This document shows, piece after piece, positions 34,072-43,659 of a stretch of DNA of 64,000 nucleotides; within the stretch, counting starts at the first letter, position 1, and every line of letters begins with the position of its first letter. The notes beneath the pieces are model-generated. The model did no database searches and was not told the DNA's origin. It saw nothing but the letters and a program-made list of their open reading frames with translations. Origin of the DNA: Candidatus Bathyarchaeota archaeon (lineage in GTDB: Archaea > Thermoproteota > Bathyarchaeia > Bathyarchaeales > SOJC01); the NCBI GenBank assembly GCA_023131225.1, contig JAGLZW010000013.1, positions 1-64,000 on the forward strand, in the 5' to 3' direction. A program made the position numbers and the translations under genes.

Positions 34072-35355
34072 CTAGGGATAGCTTCTCCGCAAGGTTCGTG
34101 GAAACGGAATGGTATCTATTATGTTGTCCAAGTCAAGCATCCACATAAGCAGTCGTTCTACACCTAATCCAAATCCTGCATGGGGAACTGTGCCATATCT
34201 TCGCATATCAATGTACCAGTCGTAATCTTCCACTTGCAAGCCTAGCTCCTTAACTCTTCTAATCAACTCGTCCTTGTCATCTTCCCTGGCACCACCAGTT
34301 GTCAACTCACCTATTCTAGGCACCAGCATGTCCACAGACATCGCTATTTCCGGCTTGTCTCTGTAAGTTTTGCAGTAAAACGCCTTTATCTTCTTTGGAT
34401 AGTCATGGACGAAGAAGGGGCCCTTAAAATCTTCAGCCAACGCCTTCTCTTCATCATAGCCCAGGTCTTCACCCCACTTTATTTCTAAACCTTTTTTTCG
34501 CAGTTTTTCAATTGCCTCTTTATAGGTTATTCTTGGGAAAGGCGGCTTGATTTTCAATAGTTTTTTCGGGTCAACCCCCAGCTCTTGCAGCTCTCGCTTG
34601 CAATGTTTTGCCACTTTTTGGCAGACGTAGCTTACGAGTTCTTCTTCAATCTGCATGACATCATCCATGTCCGCAAATGCCCACTCTGGCTCTAAATGCC
34701 AGTATTCGCAAAGATGACGAATTGTTCTGCTTTTCTCCGCTCTAAAAGAGGGTGCACATGTGTAAACCTTCTCTAAAGAGTGGATAAGAATCTCCGAATA
34801 CAGCTGCGCACTCTGTGTCAAGAATAGGTCTCGGTCGAAGTATTTTGTTTCAAATAGAGTGGCACCGCCTTCGCATGCGCTGGTTATGAACATGGGCGGA
34901 GAAATTTCTATGAAGCCTTTCTCTCTGAAGAACTTGTGCATAAGCCACAAGACTTCGCTTCTTACTCTCATGATAAGATTCATTTTTCTGCTGCGCAGCC
35001 ACAGATGCCTAACGTCTCGGAGAAACTCTTCGCTCTGATCCTTAGCAATTGGGAATGTTTCAGCCAAACCAATAATTGTTATTTCATCTGTAGAGATTTC
35101 GTATCCGCCGGGTGCCCGATTGTCTTTTTTTACCGTTCCGCTGAGAGTGGTGGAGGATTCGATAGTTATTTTTTCTGCTTCTTTCCAAGCTTGCGTTCCT
35201 TCCTTTATTGTGGACTGTATTATTCCAGTTGCGTCGCGTATTAGTAGAAAGATGGTTTTTTTGCTTTCTCGTTTTCTGTAAACCCACCCTCGGATGCTAA
35301 TCTGTTCGCTCTCGTGCTTGCCTGCAAGAATGTCTTGGATTGGTGTGAAGGACAT
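34072..35355 (-). CDS. asnS: Asparaginyl-tRNA synthetase
   Basis: 427 residues. An N-terminal OB anticodon-binding domain (about 1-105, ISIRGWVYRKRES) is followed by the class II core: motif 2 SFRAEKSRT ... EYWHLEPEWAF, motif 3 GFGLGVERLLMW. Charges AsnRS-type tRNA in the cytoplasm. Slightly short but complete for archaeal AsnRS; AspRS-like enzymes are the nearest alternative, but the LEPEWAF and RxGTVPHAG stretches favour Asn. Confidence 0.88.
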   Translation of the reverse strand: MSFTPIQDILAGKHESEQISIRGWVYRKRESKKTIFLLIRDATGIIQSTIKEGTQAWKEAEKITIESSTTLSGTVKKDNRAPGGYEISTDEITIIGLAETFPIAKDQSEEFLRDVRHLWLRSRKMNLIMRVRSEVLWLMHKFFREKGFIEISPPMFITSACEGGATLFETKYFDRDLFLTQSAQLYSEILIHSLEKVYTCAPSFRAEKSRTIRHLCEYWHLEPEWAFADMDDVMQIEEELVSYVCQKVAKHCKRELQELGVDPKKLLKIKPPFPRITYKEAIEKLRKKGLEIKWGEDLGYDEEKALAEDFKGPFFVHDYPKKIKAFYCKTYRDKPEIAMSVDMLVPRIGELTTGGAREDDKDELIRRVKELGLQVEDYDWYIDMRRYGTVPHAGFGLGVERLLMWMLDLDNIIDTIPFPRTLRRSYP

Positions 35356-35412
35356 GGTTATCCCTCTCTTCTTTCATAGTTCTAACCTAAATATTTACAG
35401 TTTTGGCATTCT

Positions 35413-36285
35413 TCAACCTGGGCTTCCAGCAATAAACGCCAGCAATCCGCTTAGGAACCAAAATAGGTTTCGATTTTTAATTCTCCTAGCGTTTTCTCTT
35501 GAGGGATTTGAGAGAAGTAGAATAGAGGTTAAAATTAATCCCATGTCTGTCCAGAAGATAAACGGGAGAAACCAGAAAGAAACAATTCCTAAAATCCATG
35601 GCAAAGGAGTTATGGAGACGGCGGAGAGATAGAATATAGCAGCGATAGCTGCCGCCTTTCGCTCTCCATACAACACCGCAATCGTCCTTATACTCGCCTC
35701 TTTGTCGCCCTGAACGTCTACTATTCCCTTCGTAATCTCACGCCCCGTGTTCGAAAGAAAAACCATAGCAACAAAAAGACCAGTCGTCATCAAGAAGCCC
35801 TTTCCAATCACAAAGCCTCCATATACAAAGGGTACTGCAACGCAAGCGCTGACCAGTAAGTTTCCCGGGAAACCAGTGCTTTTCCCTTTTGTTACGTATA
35901 GAATAACAATAACCCAAGAAACAAAGGCTATGGCAAAGCATTGCCAATTCGGAGATAGCCCTGTTAATAAAGCTGCTGTAAGACCAATAAACGTTAAAAA
36001 TGAAGCAAACACTAAAGCCCCATTCGGGCTGACTGCACCGCTTGGAATCGGTCGTTCAGGTTCATTAACTGCGTCGATTTTCCTGTCATAATAATCATTT
36101 ATCGCCATGGCTGCACCAGTCAATAGAAAACCAGTTACAAAGCCAAGCAATAAGCTATGAGGCTGTTGGAAGAGAATTGCTTTTTCAGCTAGAGCAACGC
36201 CAACAATCACTGCAAACCCCATCATTGCACAGTTGACAGGTCGAATCAACCTAACGAAAGCATTTGCCTTACTCATAATCGTCAC
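35413..36285 (-). CDS. Digeranylgeranylglyceryl phosphate synthase (UbiA family)
   Basis: 290 residues, about nine TM helices. The two Asp-rich motifs are NDYYDRKIDAVN (about 63-74) and DVQGDKEASIRT (about 192-203), with RPIPSG after the first. It adds the second geranylgeranyl chain to archaeal glycerophosphate ether lipids at the membrane. It is directly downstream of the antiporter gene (8-base gap). Confidence 0.9.
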   Translation of the reverse strand: MTIMSKANAFVRLIRPVNCAMMGFAVIVGVALAEKAILFQQPHSLLLGFVTGFLLTGAAMAINDYYDRKIDAVNEPERPIPSGAVSPNGALVFASFLTFIGLTAALLTGLSPNWQCFAIAFVSWVIVILYVTKGKSTGFPGNLLVSACVAVPFVYGGFVIGKGFLMTTGLFVAMVFLSNTGREITKGIVDVQGDKEASIRTIAVLYGERKAAAIAAIFYLSAVSITPLPWILGIVSFWFLPFIFWTDMGLILTSILLLSNPSRENARRIKNRNLFWFLSGLLAFIAGSPG

Positions 36286-36292
36286 AGCTTGC

Positions 36293-37510
36293 TTATTCGC
36301 GGAGTTTAATTAAAAATGGTGCGATTGAAGTAATTATGTTTGTCACTATGATGACGTTTGTGGCTATGACAGGGTAAAGATAGGCATAAGACAAAGTTGG
36401 GCTCAACTCTTTGTAAAGCAGAATACTTAGGGTGGCGTTCGCCAATCCTATCCCGCACATAAAAGTCATGAAACGGCGATACTGAAACATATCGCTTCTC
36501 CACGTTGCAACAGTAGTAGCGACGTGACGAAACACTAAATTCACTGCAACAATCAAAACGGCTATAAGAATACCAAGCCAAATGGGAAATTCGCCTCTAC
36601 CGACTCCATAGATGAGTCCGAGAAAAACAAAAAAGAAAGCCCGTATCAGAAACGAAAGCTCTCCTTGAGTACGCTTTACAAAATTTTTGATTTCACTCAA
36701 ATAGCCCAAGTCTAATCTAACTCTTAACGTCTTGAAAATTTTCCTGTCATTCCCCAGCATGAGACCGAAAAGAAGAGCAGCCAGAGGTCCACTTCCTCCA
36801 AACGTTTCAGAAGCAGCATAGCAACCAATAAGAACGCCTAAGGTGAGCATGTAAGTATACTCCTCTTTCCTTATCAGATAGAGTGCCCTAATCCACACGA
36901 TACCTACAATAGTACCTAAAACCGCACCTATCGCAAATTTTCCCAGGATTGTAATCAGAGTTTGCTGAATGTCAACGAGTCCACCTACATAAGTCTGCAG
37001 AATAGCTAACACCAAAACAATGTTCAGAACGTCAGTTATGGTTGATTCCAATGACAAAGTAACTTCCACATCCTTGCTTATGTTTAACTTCGAGACCAGC
37101 GGTATAATAACCACTGAACTTGTCCCAGCAGTCATAGGACCCAACATCAACGCCTCAAGCCACTGGAAACCCAACAAGAAATGAGCGAACAACGTGACAA
37201 ACGTGGCTGCAGATACAATATACAAAACCGCAAGGATGGCGGCTCTAAAGCTTTGCGAAATAACCTTGTAAATATCCATGTTAAGTCCACCTTCAAAGAG
37301 TATCATCATTAATGTGAGAGTGGTCAAAAAAGGAGTGATAGGATCAACATCAGCCAGAGAAAACACTCCCAAGACAGGACCTAGAACTATACCTATCAAA
37401 ATCAGGAACAAACTACTTGGAAGCCCAACTTTCTTAAACAACAAGTTCGCTAAGAAACCGATGGCAATTATAGCACCTACTATTGAAAAAACCGCTATAG
37501 CATCCGCCAT
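36293..37510 (-). CDS. Cation:proton antiporter (CPA1/NhaP type)
   Basis: 405 residues, about 12-13 TM helices. The hydrophobic core has LFEGGLNMD (about 71-79), the region with GPMTAGTSSVVIIPL, and SLESTITDVLN (about 154-164) with the Asp expected in the ion site of NhaP-like antiporters. No C-terminal TrkA domain, so it is the short form. Exchanges Na+ or K+ for H+. Upstream partner of the UbiA gene. Confidence 0.85.
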   Translation of the reverse strand: MADAIAVFSIVGAIIAIGFLANLLFKKVGLPSSLFLILIGIVLGPVLGVFSLADVDPITPFLTTLTLMMILFEGGLNMDIYKVISQSFRAAILAVLYIVSAATFVTLFAHFLLGFQWLEALMLGPMTAGTSSVVIIPLVSKLNISKDVEVTLSLESTITDVLNIVLVLAILQTYVGGLVDIQQTLITILGKFAIGAVLGTIVGIVWIRALYLIRKEEYTYMLTLGVLIGCYAASETFGGSGPLAALLFGLMLGNDRKIFKTLRVRLDLGYLSEIKNFVKRTQGELSFLIRAFFFVFLGLIYGVGRGEFPIWLGILIAVLIVAVNLVFRHVATTVATWRSDMFQYRRFMTFMCGIGLANATLSILLYKELSPTLSYAYLYPVIATNVIIVTNIITSIAPFLIKLRE

Positions 37511-37592
37511 AATTGTTCACATTCGAAGCTGCAACGTGGCAAATTCTATGCTACTATCGCTTTTAACGATTTAGCCGTAAATGCCCGCTTTG

Positions 37593-39020
37593 TTATTCAA
37601 CGTGAACTCTGTACAAGTCAATGTCTTCTCTCATTGTTCTTGTCAGTTCTAAGAACTCTCTTACAGCGCGCTTCACGTCTTTAGACTGAGTTATGTATCT
37701 TCCCACGATCAAGATGTCGGCGCCTTTTGCCAATGCTTCTTTTGCTGTTTCTGGGATTATGCCACCTGCAACCGCCACTAGAAACTTTTTGTCCGCAAAA
37801 GCTTGTTTGAGCTCTTTGATACGTTCTAGTCCAAGAGTTCTTCCTGTTTCCATGTCTATGCCGCGGTGTAAGATTACTATATCAGGCATGTCTTTCAAAG
37901 TCTTAAGTTTCTTAACAGGGTCGTCAATGTTCATCATGTCAGCCACCGCATATATCCCCAGTTTTTTTGCTTCGTAAATAAAACCGTCTAAGGTTTCCTT
38001 TGCCGCTACTCCTGCTACCACAACGGCGTCAGCAGTCTCCTCGAACGCCAAGTCGACTTCCACTTTGCCAACATCCAAGGTTTTCAAGTCTGCAATAATG
38101 AACACGTCTCTGGCAACCTCTCTTAAGTCGCGAATTGCCTTGACCCCATACTTTTTCAAAAGAGGCGTGCCTACTTCAAGGATTAATCTGTCGCTTTCAG
38201 GAAGCTCCTGTATTATGTTTTTTGCTCGTCCAAGGCTTGGAATGTCTAAGGCGATTTGCAGGTATGGTGGTCGCCACAGCCGGGGCACTTTAAAGCCCAT
38301 TATAGGATGCTTCGCCCTGTCTTTGTCATACATGATTTTGTCGAGTGACGGATATTTAGTCAACGCTCTTTTCAGAGCCAGTTTGGTAGCACCATAATTA
38401 TAGTGATATATTTTTCTGTAATCCTTAGCGTTAGGATGAACGAAAACACTACATACGATTACCCAGTCTTCTACTTTGTCTTTTGGAACTACTCCATCCT
38501 CAACAGAGTCCGCCACCGCCTTTGCTACGGCAGCCTGAGCTGGGCCGAATATTTTACCCACCTGTTCAAGATTTTTCACTGTTACTTTCGGGATGATAAG
38601 CGTGTGAGGTTTCGGAGGGAGATTTGGCCGTATCACTGCAAGAAGAGGCGTGTGTCCTGCAGATAAATTCGACATGCCAGAAGCAAACGCTTCTCCAACT
38701 GGGCCGTCTTTGTCGCCGATCAACAAGTCTATGTGGGCAACTTCATCTCCTTCGCCCACCAAAGCTTCACCAATAAGGTAGACAGGTTTTTCAACTCTTA
38801 CACTTTTCATAGACATCACAGTTTCTTCATAAACTTGATTAAATCCTATGTTAAACTCCTTCATCCATTCGTAAAGAGTGTCTCTATGAATGTTCAACTG
38901 TCTTGCTGTGCCAGCGATTGTCGGTTTCCCTCTCTTTGTTTGAATTTGGCTAACAATTGCTTCGCTTAGTCGTCGGATGAACTCCTCTCTACTGACTGGC
39001 TTTTTACTTGCTCCCGACAC
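37593..39020 (-). CDS. fae-hps: HTH–formaldehyde-activating enzyme–hexulose-6-phosphate synthase fusion
   Basis: 475 residues. Fae domain about 70-235 ([14 protein letters not shown] carries the active His; GHTPLLAVI follows). Hps domain about 250-475 ([35 protein letters not shown]). The fusion links formaldehyde, H4MPT and ribulose/hexulose phosphate. Unusually, residues about 8-62 form a helix-turn-helix ([20 protein letters not shown]). The GTG at 39020 has GGGAG upstream, and no good ribosome site is seen before the internal Met codons, so the fusion seems real. Autoregulation is a guess. Confidence 0.9.
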   Translation of the reverse strand: MSGASKKPVSREEFIRRLSEAIVSQIQTKRGKPTIAGTARQLNIHRDTLYEWMKEFNIGFNQVYEETVMSMKSVRVEKPVYLIGEALVGEGDEVAHIDLLIGDKDGPVGEAFASGMSNLSAGHTPLLAVIRPNLPPKPHTLIIPKVTVKNLEQVGKIFGPAQAAVAKAVADSVEDGVVPKDKVEDWVIVCSVFVHPNAKDYRKIYHYNYGATKLALKRALTKYPSLDKIMYDKDRAKHPIMGFKVPRLWRPPYLQIALDIPSLGRAKNIIQELPESDRLILEVGTPLLKKYGVKAIRDLREVARDVFIIADLKTLDVGKVEVDLAFEETADAVVVAGVAAKETLDGFIYEAKKLGIYAVADMMNIDDPVKKLKTLKDMPDIVILHRGIDMETGRTLGLERIKELKQAFADKKFLVAVAGGIIPETAKEALAKGADILIVGRYITQSKDVKRAVREFLELTRTMREDIDLYRVHVE

Positions 39021-39135
39021 GACGACACTCCCAAGAGATTCCTAAGGACATCTAGTATTTAAAATTGTCGGATAAACATCCAAATGGGATAATGTTCCGA
39101 CACTTGCTGTGGAAGAATACCCTGATATTGTCTGG

Positions 39136-39682
39136 TTACCCGACATTCTTGAAAACTTTCAAGAAAGCTTTTTCGAACTCTTTAGATGCTTCGCTTTCAA
39201 GGCCAACAAATATTACCTCTCTTAGCGTGGTGTGTTTGTCAAGTGGTTCTTCAATTCTTGTATCATGATGTTCGCTGCAGTTTTCATCGACAATCATCCG
39301 ACACCTGTACACAGTCCCGGAAACGCTAAGCTGCTAATTTTTGGGTTTCGAAGGTATTCCAGAGCGCCCTGCATTATCAGTTGAACGTTTTTCTCGTTGA
39401 TTCGCATTGCAGGTCAATCATAGTAGTGTATGGATAACAAATTTTGCTGGAAGCTTTCCAGTGTGTCGTGACTATAGCTTCCCCAACTTTCACAGGAGCT
39501 TTCTTCAACGCCTCGGATTCGATTTTGGCTACACCTACCCGCTTTATTGCTCCAGCTGCACCACCGTCCATGAACATTAAGGTGTTAGCGGGGTTTACGA
39601 TGGCGTCGACTTTCAATTTTGTGATATCGCCGGTAACCACCCTCACTCTGACACCTCTGTAGGCATGCTCAAAGCTTGACAT
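39136..39682 (-). pseudogene. Macro-domain protein, broken by several frameshifts
   Basis: The first 72 residues read cleanly (RVVTGDITKLKVDAIVNPAN, then MDGGAAGAIKR), the ADP-ribose-binding start of a macro domain. After EAIVTT the homology moves to other frames: GKLPAKFVIHT, then MRINEKNVQLIMQGALEYL, SSLAFPGLCTGVG, MKTAANIMIQEL, and EVIFVGLESEASKEFEKAF ending at 39136. At least three frame changes are needed. The order and spacing match an intact macro protein of about 180 residues, so this is a decayed gene or a poorly sequenced stretch. Confidence 0.8.
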
Positions 39683-39763
39683 AGCTAATCCTGAGATTTC
39701 GGTTTACAAATGAATAAAACATTATCCTTTTAGCAAACTATTGCACTTCTATACATTCGGTAG

Positions 39764-40630
39764 ATGATTGTGTCTGTCTTTGTAGCAAAAGCTGACGGAA
39801 CGAAGCAGTTGTTTGACAGAGAAAAAGTTGTGAGGACTTGCCTGAGAATGGGGGCTACCCGAGAAGTTGCCAAGGCCGTTACAGATAAAATTGAAATGAA
39901 GATATACAATGGCATACAAACAAGGAAAATTCTTCAAATGATTTTTGCACAGTTAAGCAAGCATAAACCCGCAGTTAGGCATCAAATCGACCTGCGAAAA
40001 GCTTTGAGTTTGATGAAGCCGAAGCCTGATTTTGAAAGTTTCATCCAGATTCTGCTTAAGGAACACGGATACGAAGTTGTCCCAAACCAGATTATACGAG
40101 GCAAATGCGTAGAGCATGAAGTTGATGCTGTCGCAAGGAAAAATGGCGAGACATACATTGTAGAAGTGAAGCATCATTACAACTATCACACTCCAACGGG
40201 CTTAGATGTAAGCCGCATCGCAAGGGCAATCTTCGAAGACGTCGCAGAAGGGTTTAGACTTGGACTGAACGCATTGAATGTAAGTAAAGCAGTGATCGTC
40301 TGCAACACGAAATTTTCGCAGCACGCTAAACGTTACGCAGAATGTAGAGGAATCCACAACATAGGCTGGAGTTCACCCCCTGATCGTAGCTTGCAAATTC
40401 TGATTGAAGAAAAGAAATTGTACCCAGTTACATACCTCAAGGGTTTAAACACCATGGCAAGAGAGAAATTAGTGTCTGCCGGGATAATTCTACTAAAACA
40501 ACTAACCACAAAAAACCCGGAAAGACTTAGAAAAGAAACGGGGATTCCTAAGGAAACTCTTGTATCAGCAATCAAGAAAGCAAGAGCAATACTCTCTGAA
40601 AATATACAAATGGCACGTGTGAAGAACTGA
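39764..40630 (+). CDS. ATP-cone / Mrr-like nuclease / helix-hairpin-helix protein
   Basis: 288 residues. An ATP-cone-like domain (about 1-88; KADGTKQLFDREKVVRTCL) leads into a PD-(D/E)XK domain (about 90-200) with HEVDAVARKNGETYIVEVKH (D ... E-V-K). The C-terminus (about 222-285) has a helix-hairpin-helix pattern (LVSAGIILLKQLTTKNPERL). Nucleotide-controlled DNA cleavage is an inference; archaeal ATP-cone-Mrr proteins are known but little studied. Monocistronic, divergent from the macro-domain remnant. Confidence 0.75.
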   Translation: MIVSVFVAKADGTKQLFDREKVVRTCLRMGATREVAKAVTDKIEMKIYNGIQTRKILQMIFAQLSKHKPAVRHQIDLRKALSLMKPKPDFESFIQILLKEHGYEVVPNQIIRGKCVEHEVDAVARKNGETYIVEVKHHYNYHTPTGLDVSRIARAIFEDVAEGFRLGLNALNVSKAVIVCNTKFSQHAKRYAECRGIHNIGWSSPPDRSLQILIEEKKLYPVTYLKGLNTMAREKLVSAGIILLKQLTTKNPERLRKETGIPKETLVSAIKKARAILSENIQMARVKN

Positions 40631-40813
40631 ATGCTAAACACGCCAGAATCTAAACCGCGACGTACATGTAAACCCTTAGCATTCTTGATGAATTTAATTT
40701 TGTTTAGCAAATTCCCCGACTATGTATAAGGAAAATGCGCGCTTAGTGAATCCCTGTACCACCCGCCAAAAATATATCCGCTAGTCTGTTGAGTAAAGGG
40801 CGTTAGTGAGCAA

Positions 40814-41407
40814 ATGTCTAAGGAAGAAACTATTAAAAAAATTAGTGCAGAAGTGGCGGCTTGCGTTAAATGTGGACTAGGGAAGCAACGTATACATGTA
40901 GTTCCGGGCGATGGAGCCTTGGACGCAGAAATAATGTTTATCGGGGAAGCGCCTGGGAGACAAGAAGACTTGAGAGGACTGCCTTTTGTGGGTGCTGCAG
41001 GGAAACTCCTCGACAAATTGCTGCATAAAGTCGGTTTTTCTCGAGAAAAAGTCTACATAACGAACCTTGTTAAATGCAGACCTCCTGAAAATCGTGACCC
41101 CACATTGGAAGAAATTACTACTTGCAGCGGGTTGTATTTGAATCGTCAAGTTCAAGTTATTCGACCGAAGCTTTTGGTGATGTTAGGCAGGCACTCAGCA
41201 GCGTATATCCTTTCCAAAGCTGGAATTGAGGCGGAAAGTATCACAAGAATACACGGTAAAGTATATGGAATAGATTCATTTGGCGTTCCAGTTGTCGCTA
41301 TCCCCATGTTTCATCCTGCGGCGGCGCTTTATAATCTAAAGTATAAAGGTTTGCTGGAAGAGGACTTTAAGGTTTTGAAATCTGTACTCGAAAAATATGA
41401 TTCCTGA
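40814..41407 (+). CDS. Type-4 (family 4) uracil-DNA glycosylase
   Basis: 197 residues. Active-site GEAPGRQED (about 43-51) and FHPAAAL (about 171-177), with the four 4Fe-4S cysteines: CVKC at about 17-20, the one in VKCRPPENRDP, and TTCSGLYL. Removes uracil from DNA made by cytosine deamination. Normal length for archaeal UDGa. The GTGAGCAAATG context gives the ATG a weak ribosome site. Confidence 0.93.
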   Translation: MSKEETIKKISAEVAACVKCGLGKQRIHVVPGDGALDAEIMFIGEAPGRQEDLRGLPFVGAAGKLLDKLLHKVGFSREKVYITNLVKCRPPENRDPTLEEITTCSGLYLNRQVQVIRPKLLVMLGRHSAAYILSKAGIEAESITRIHGKVYGIDSFGVPVVAIPMFHPAAALYNLKYKGLLEEDFKVLKSVLEKYDS

Positions 41408-41526
41408 TCGGTGTTAATACGCGCACGCACTAGTTCTCGATATTCATCCAGCCCAATCAGAAGTATAATCTTAATAGTTTATTTGAATATAGACGTGATA
41501 TCTCTAAATGGAGAAGGCTGGCGAAC

Positions 41527-42063
41527 ATGAGTAAGATAAAGGAAGAGATACGTCGCAGAGTTCCTCGGCTTTTAATGAGCTTGGTTATGGCTATTATCTT
41601 CCTGGCAATTTTTTTGGTGGTTCCGGAGACGGTCAAAGGCATCCTCATTCCAGGTCTCGATATGGACGCTAGTTTACTAGCACGGACTATAACAATTGTC
41701 ATTACAGCGATTTTTTTAATACGGGCGTTGTCCGATGCTTTGGTGCTAGGCGACATTGTAACCGACATTATTATCAGACGAATTGGGATAAAGGAGGAAA
41801 GGTCTCCAAAAAGAGCAGGTAGAGATTTCATATACATCATAGTTATCATTCTAATAGCAACTGCTGTTCTACCTGTTATGAGTGCATTAGAAGGGGACAT
41901 TCGTTATTGGTTATCCACGTTCATCATATATGGCGCTCTCGGAATAATCCTTATACTAATTTATGATATTGGACGAATCCTTTACAGAATCGTTGAGCAA
42001 AAAGCCGAATCGTTTGCTGATCGTCTTTGCAAGATAGCTGAACAAGAAAAAACAGATGAATAG
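41527..42063 (+). CDS. Integral membrane protein (four TM)
   Basis: 178 residues with a basic N-terminus (KIKEEIRRRVPRLL) and TM segments at about 16-40, 48-68, 100-116 and 125-148, then a charged tail. Not recognised as a known family. It overlaps the permease gene by 8 bases and heads a three-gene operon, so it may be an accessory membrane subunit. Confidence 0.7.
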   Translation: MSKIKEEIRRRVPRLLMSLVMAIIFLAIFLVVPETVKGILIPGLDMDASLLARTITIVITAIFLIRALSDALVLGDIVTDIIIRRIGIKEERSPKRAGRDFIYIIVIILIATAVLPVMSALEGDIRYWLSTFIIYGALGIILILIYDIGRILYRIVEQKAESFADRLCKIAEQEKTDE

Positions 42064-43348
42064 CATGGAGCCAACAATAATCATAATTTTCGTACTCATC
42101 TATTTGCTGACGGTTCTTCTTTCAGCTACTAAAGCCGTTCCCATGTCTATCGCGGCATTAAGTGGAGCATTGCTTACTGCATGGTTTGGGCTGCAATACG
42201 AGGTGTTCACATACTCGGAAGCCCTAGATTTTATAGATGTAAAAATTCTTGGCCTAATAATTGGCACAATGGTCGTAGTGGAAGTTGCCAAAAAAAGTGG
42301 GCTATTCCGTTTCGGAGCATTGTACGCTATCAAGTTATCGGAAGGAAACCCTGGCAGACTCTTCGTATCTATCTGTATAATGTCTGCTGTTGCTTCCATG
42401 TTTCTTAGCGATCCAACAGCGATGTTGCTCATGGCTGCGGCTACGGTGACAGTAAGTAAACTTCTTAATTATGACCCGATACCATATTTTCTTTCTGCAA
42501 CTATTATGATAAATCTCGGTGGCACAAGTACGTTAATAGGCTCAACGAGCAACATGATCATCGGCGTTGCCTTAGGTCTGACCTTTACAGACTTCGTCAG
42601 CTATCTGTTACTATGCGAAGTTGCTCTGTGGGCACTAACAATTCTTGCTCTCTACATCTTTTTCAAGAAAAGATTGGGGAAGAAAAAGGCTCTTCCAGAA
42701 TATAATCCTTGGCAGAGCATAGAAAATAAGAAACTTTTCTACCGATCCATCTTCATCCTTGTTCTTATGGTATTCCTCTTCCTAACATTGGAAAACTTAG
42801 GGGTCGGTCCTGAAGCAGTTGCTCTGGGCTGCGCTATTATAGCATTAGTTCTCAGCAACTCGGATCCAGCAGAAATCTTCAAAGGACTCGACTGGGAAAC
42901 TGTATTTTTCATCGCTGGCTTCATGTTCATAGTGGGAGGCATACAGAGAACTGAGATTCTCAGTGTTGTATCAGAACAACTTTTCGTTTTGGTTGGCGGC
43001 AACCCATTAAACACAACTCTTACAACCTTGTGGTTCAGCGGACTTGCAAGCGCCGTAGTAAGCAATCTCGCTATTGCCTTAACATTTATACCAATAGTCG
43101 CCAAATTTTCTTCTTTGAATCCAAATCTTCGCCCACCTGTTTCATCAGCACTGGTTCTGGGAACAAATCTTGGAGGCGCCACCACGCCGCTAAGTGGTTC
43201 TGTCTGCATGATGGCCGTAGGCGCTTTAAAACGTGAAGGAATCTCAATGAGCTTCAGCGAATTTACCAAGATAGGTGTTATAACATCGCTACTTCAATTA
43301 GGTTTCTCCAGCCTTTATCTCATTTGGAGATTTGGATTAGGAGTGTAA
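42056..43348 (+). CDS. ArsB/NhaD-type anion or Na+/H+ permease (IT superfamily)
   Basis: 430 residues, about 11-12 TM helices. It has the two inverted halves of the ion-transporter superfamily: LGGTSTLIGSTSNMI (about 160-174) in the first half and LGTNLGGATTPLSGSV (about 366-381) in the second. The substrate could be arsenite, dicarboxylate or Na+. No ars genes are nearby, so I do not assign one. It is in an operon with a small membrane protein and an 84-residue charged protein. Confidence 0.85.
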   Translation: MNSMEPTIIIIFVLIYLLTVLLSATKAVPMSIAALSGALLTAWFGLQYEVFTYSEALDFIDVKILGLIIGTMVVVEVAKKSGLFRFGALYAIKLSEGNPGRLFVSICIMSAVASMFLSDPTAMLLMAAATVTVSKLLNYDPIPYFLSATIMINLGGTSTLIGSTSNMIIGVALGLTFTDFVSYLLLCEVALWALTILALYIFFKKRLGKKKALPEYNPWQSIENKKLFYRSIFILVLMVFLFLTLENLGVGPEAVALGCAIIALVLSNSDPAEIFKGLDWETVFFIAGFMFIVGGIQRTEILSVVSEQLFVLVGGNPLNTTLTTLWFSGLASAVVSNLAIALTFIPIVAKFSSLNPNLRPPVSSALVLGTNLGGATTPLSGSVCMMAVGALKREGISMSFSEFTKIGVITSLLQLGFSSLYLIWRFGLGV

Positions 43349-43351
43349 TAA

Positions 43352-43606
43352 ATGGCTAAAGTCAAAAAATGGGTTGAATCAAGAACAAAAAAGCCCGACT
43401 CCGAATACGAAGAAGCTAAACGAGAATTTGAAATGGCAATAGGAAGACCATTCATCAACATAAGAATCGAGATTCCTAAAGGCTTTGAAGATTCGCGCGC
43501 CCAATTCCTTAGCTTAGAGACGGACAAAGATTTCCTCATGGAAGTTGAGGATCTAGTTAAGAAAAGACTTGTATACGAGAAGCGTGGCATAAAGCGTACA
43601 TCATAA
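43352..43606 (+). CDS. Hypothetical small charged protein (84 aa)
   Basis: Not recognised. It is soluble and helical, starting MAKVKKWVESRTKKPDSEYE, rich in Lys/Glu. It begins 3 bases after the permease stop, so it is co-translated with it; a regulatory or stabilising role is possible. Confidence 0.65.
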   Translation: MAKVKKWVESRTKKPDSEYEEAKREFEMAIGRPFINIRIEIPKGFEDSRAQFLSLETDKDFLMEVEDLVKKRLVYEKRGIKRTS

Positions 43607-43659
43607 AATTACAAGCTGCGGGCTATAAAGGAAAGTTCTAATTCATAAATCGCTAAAGA

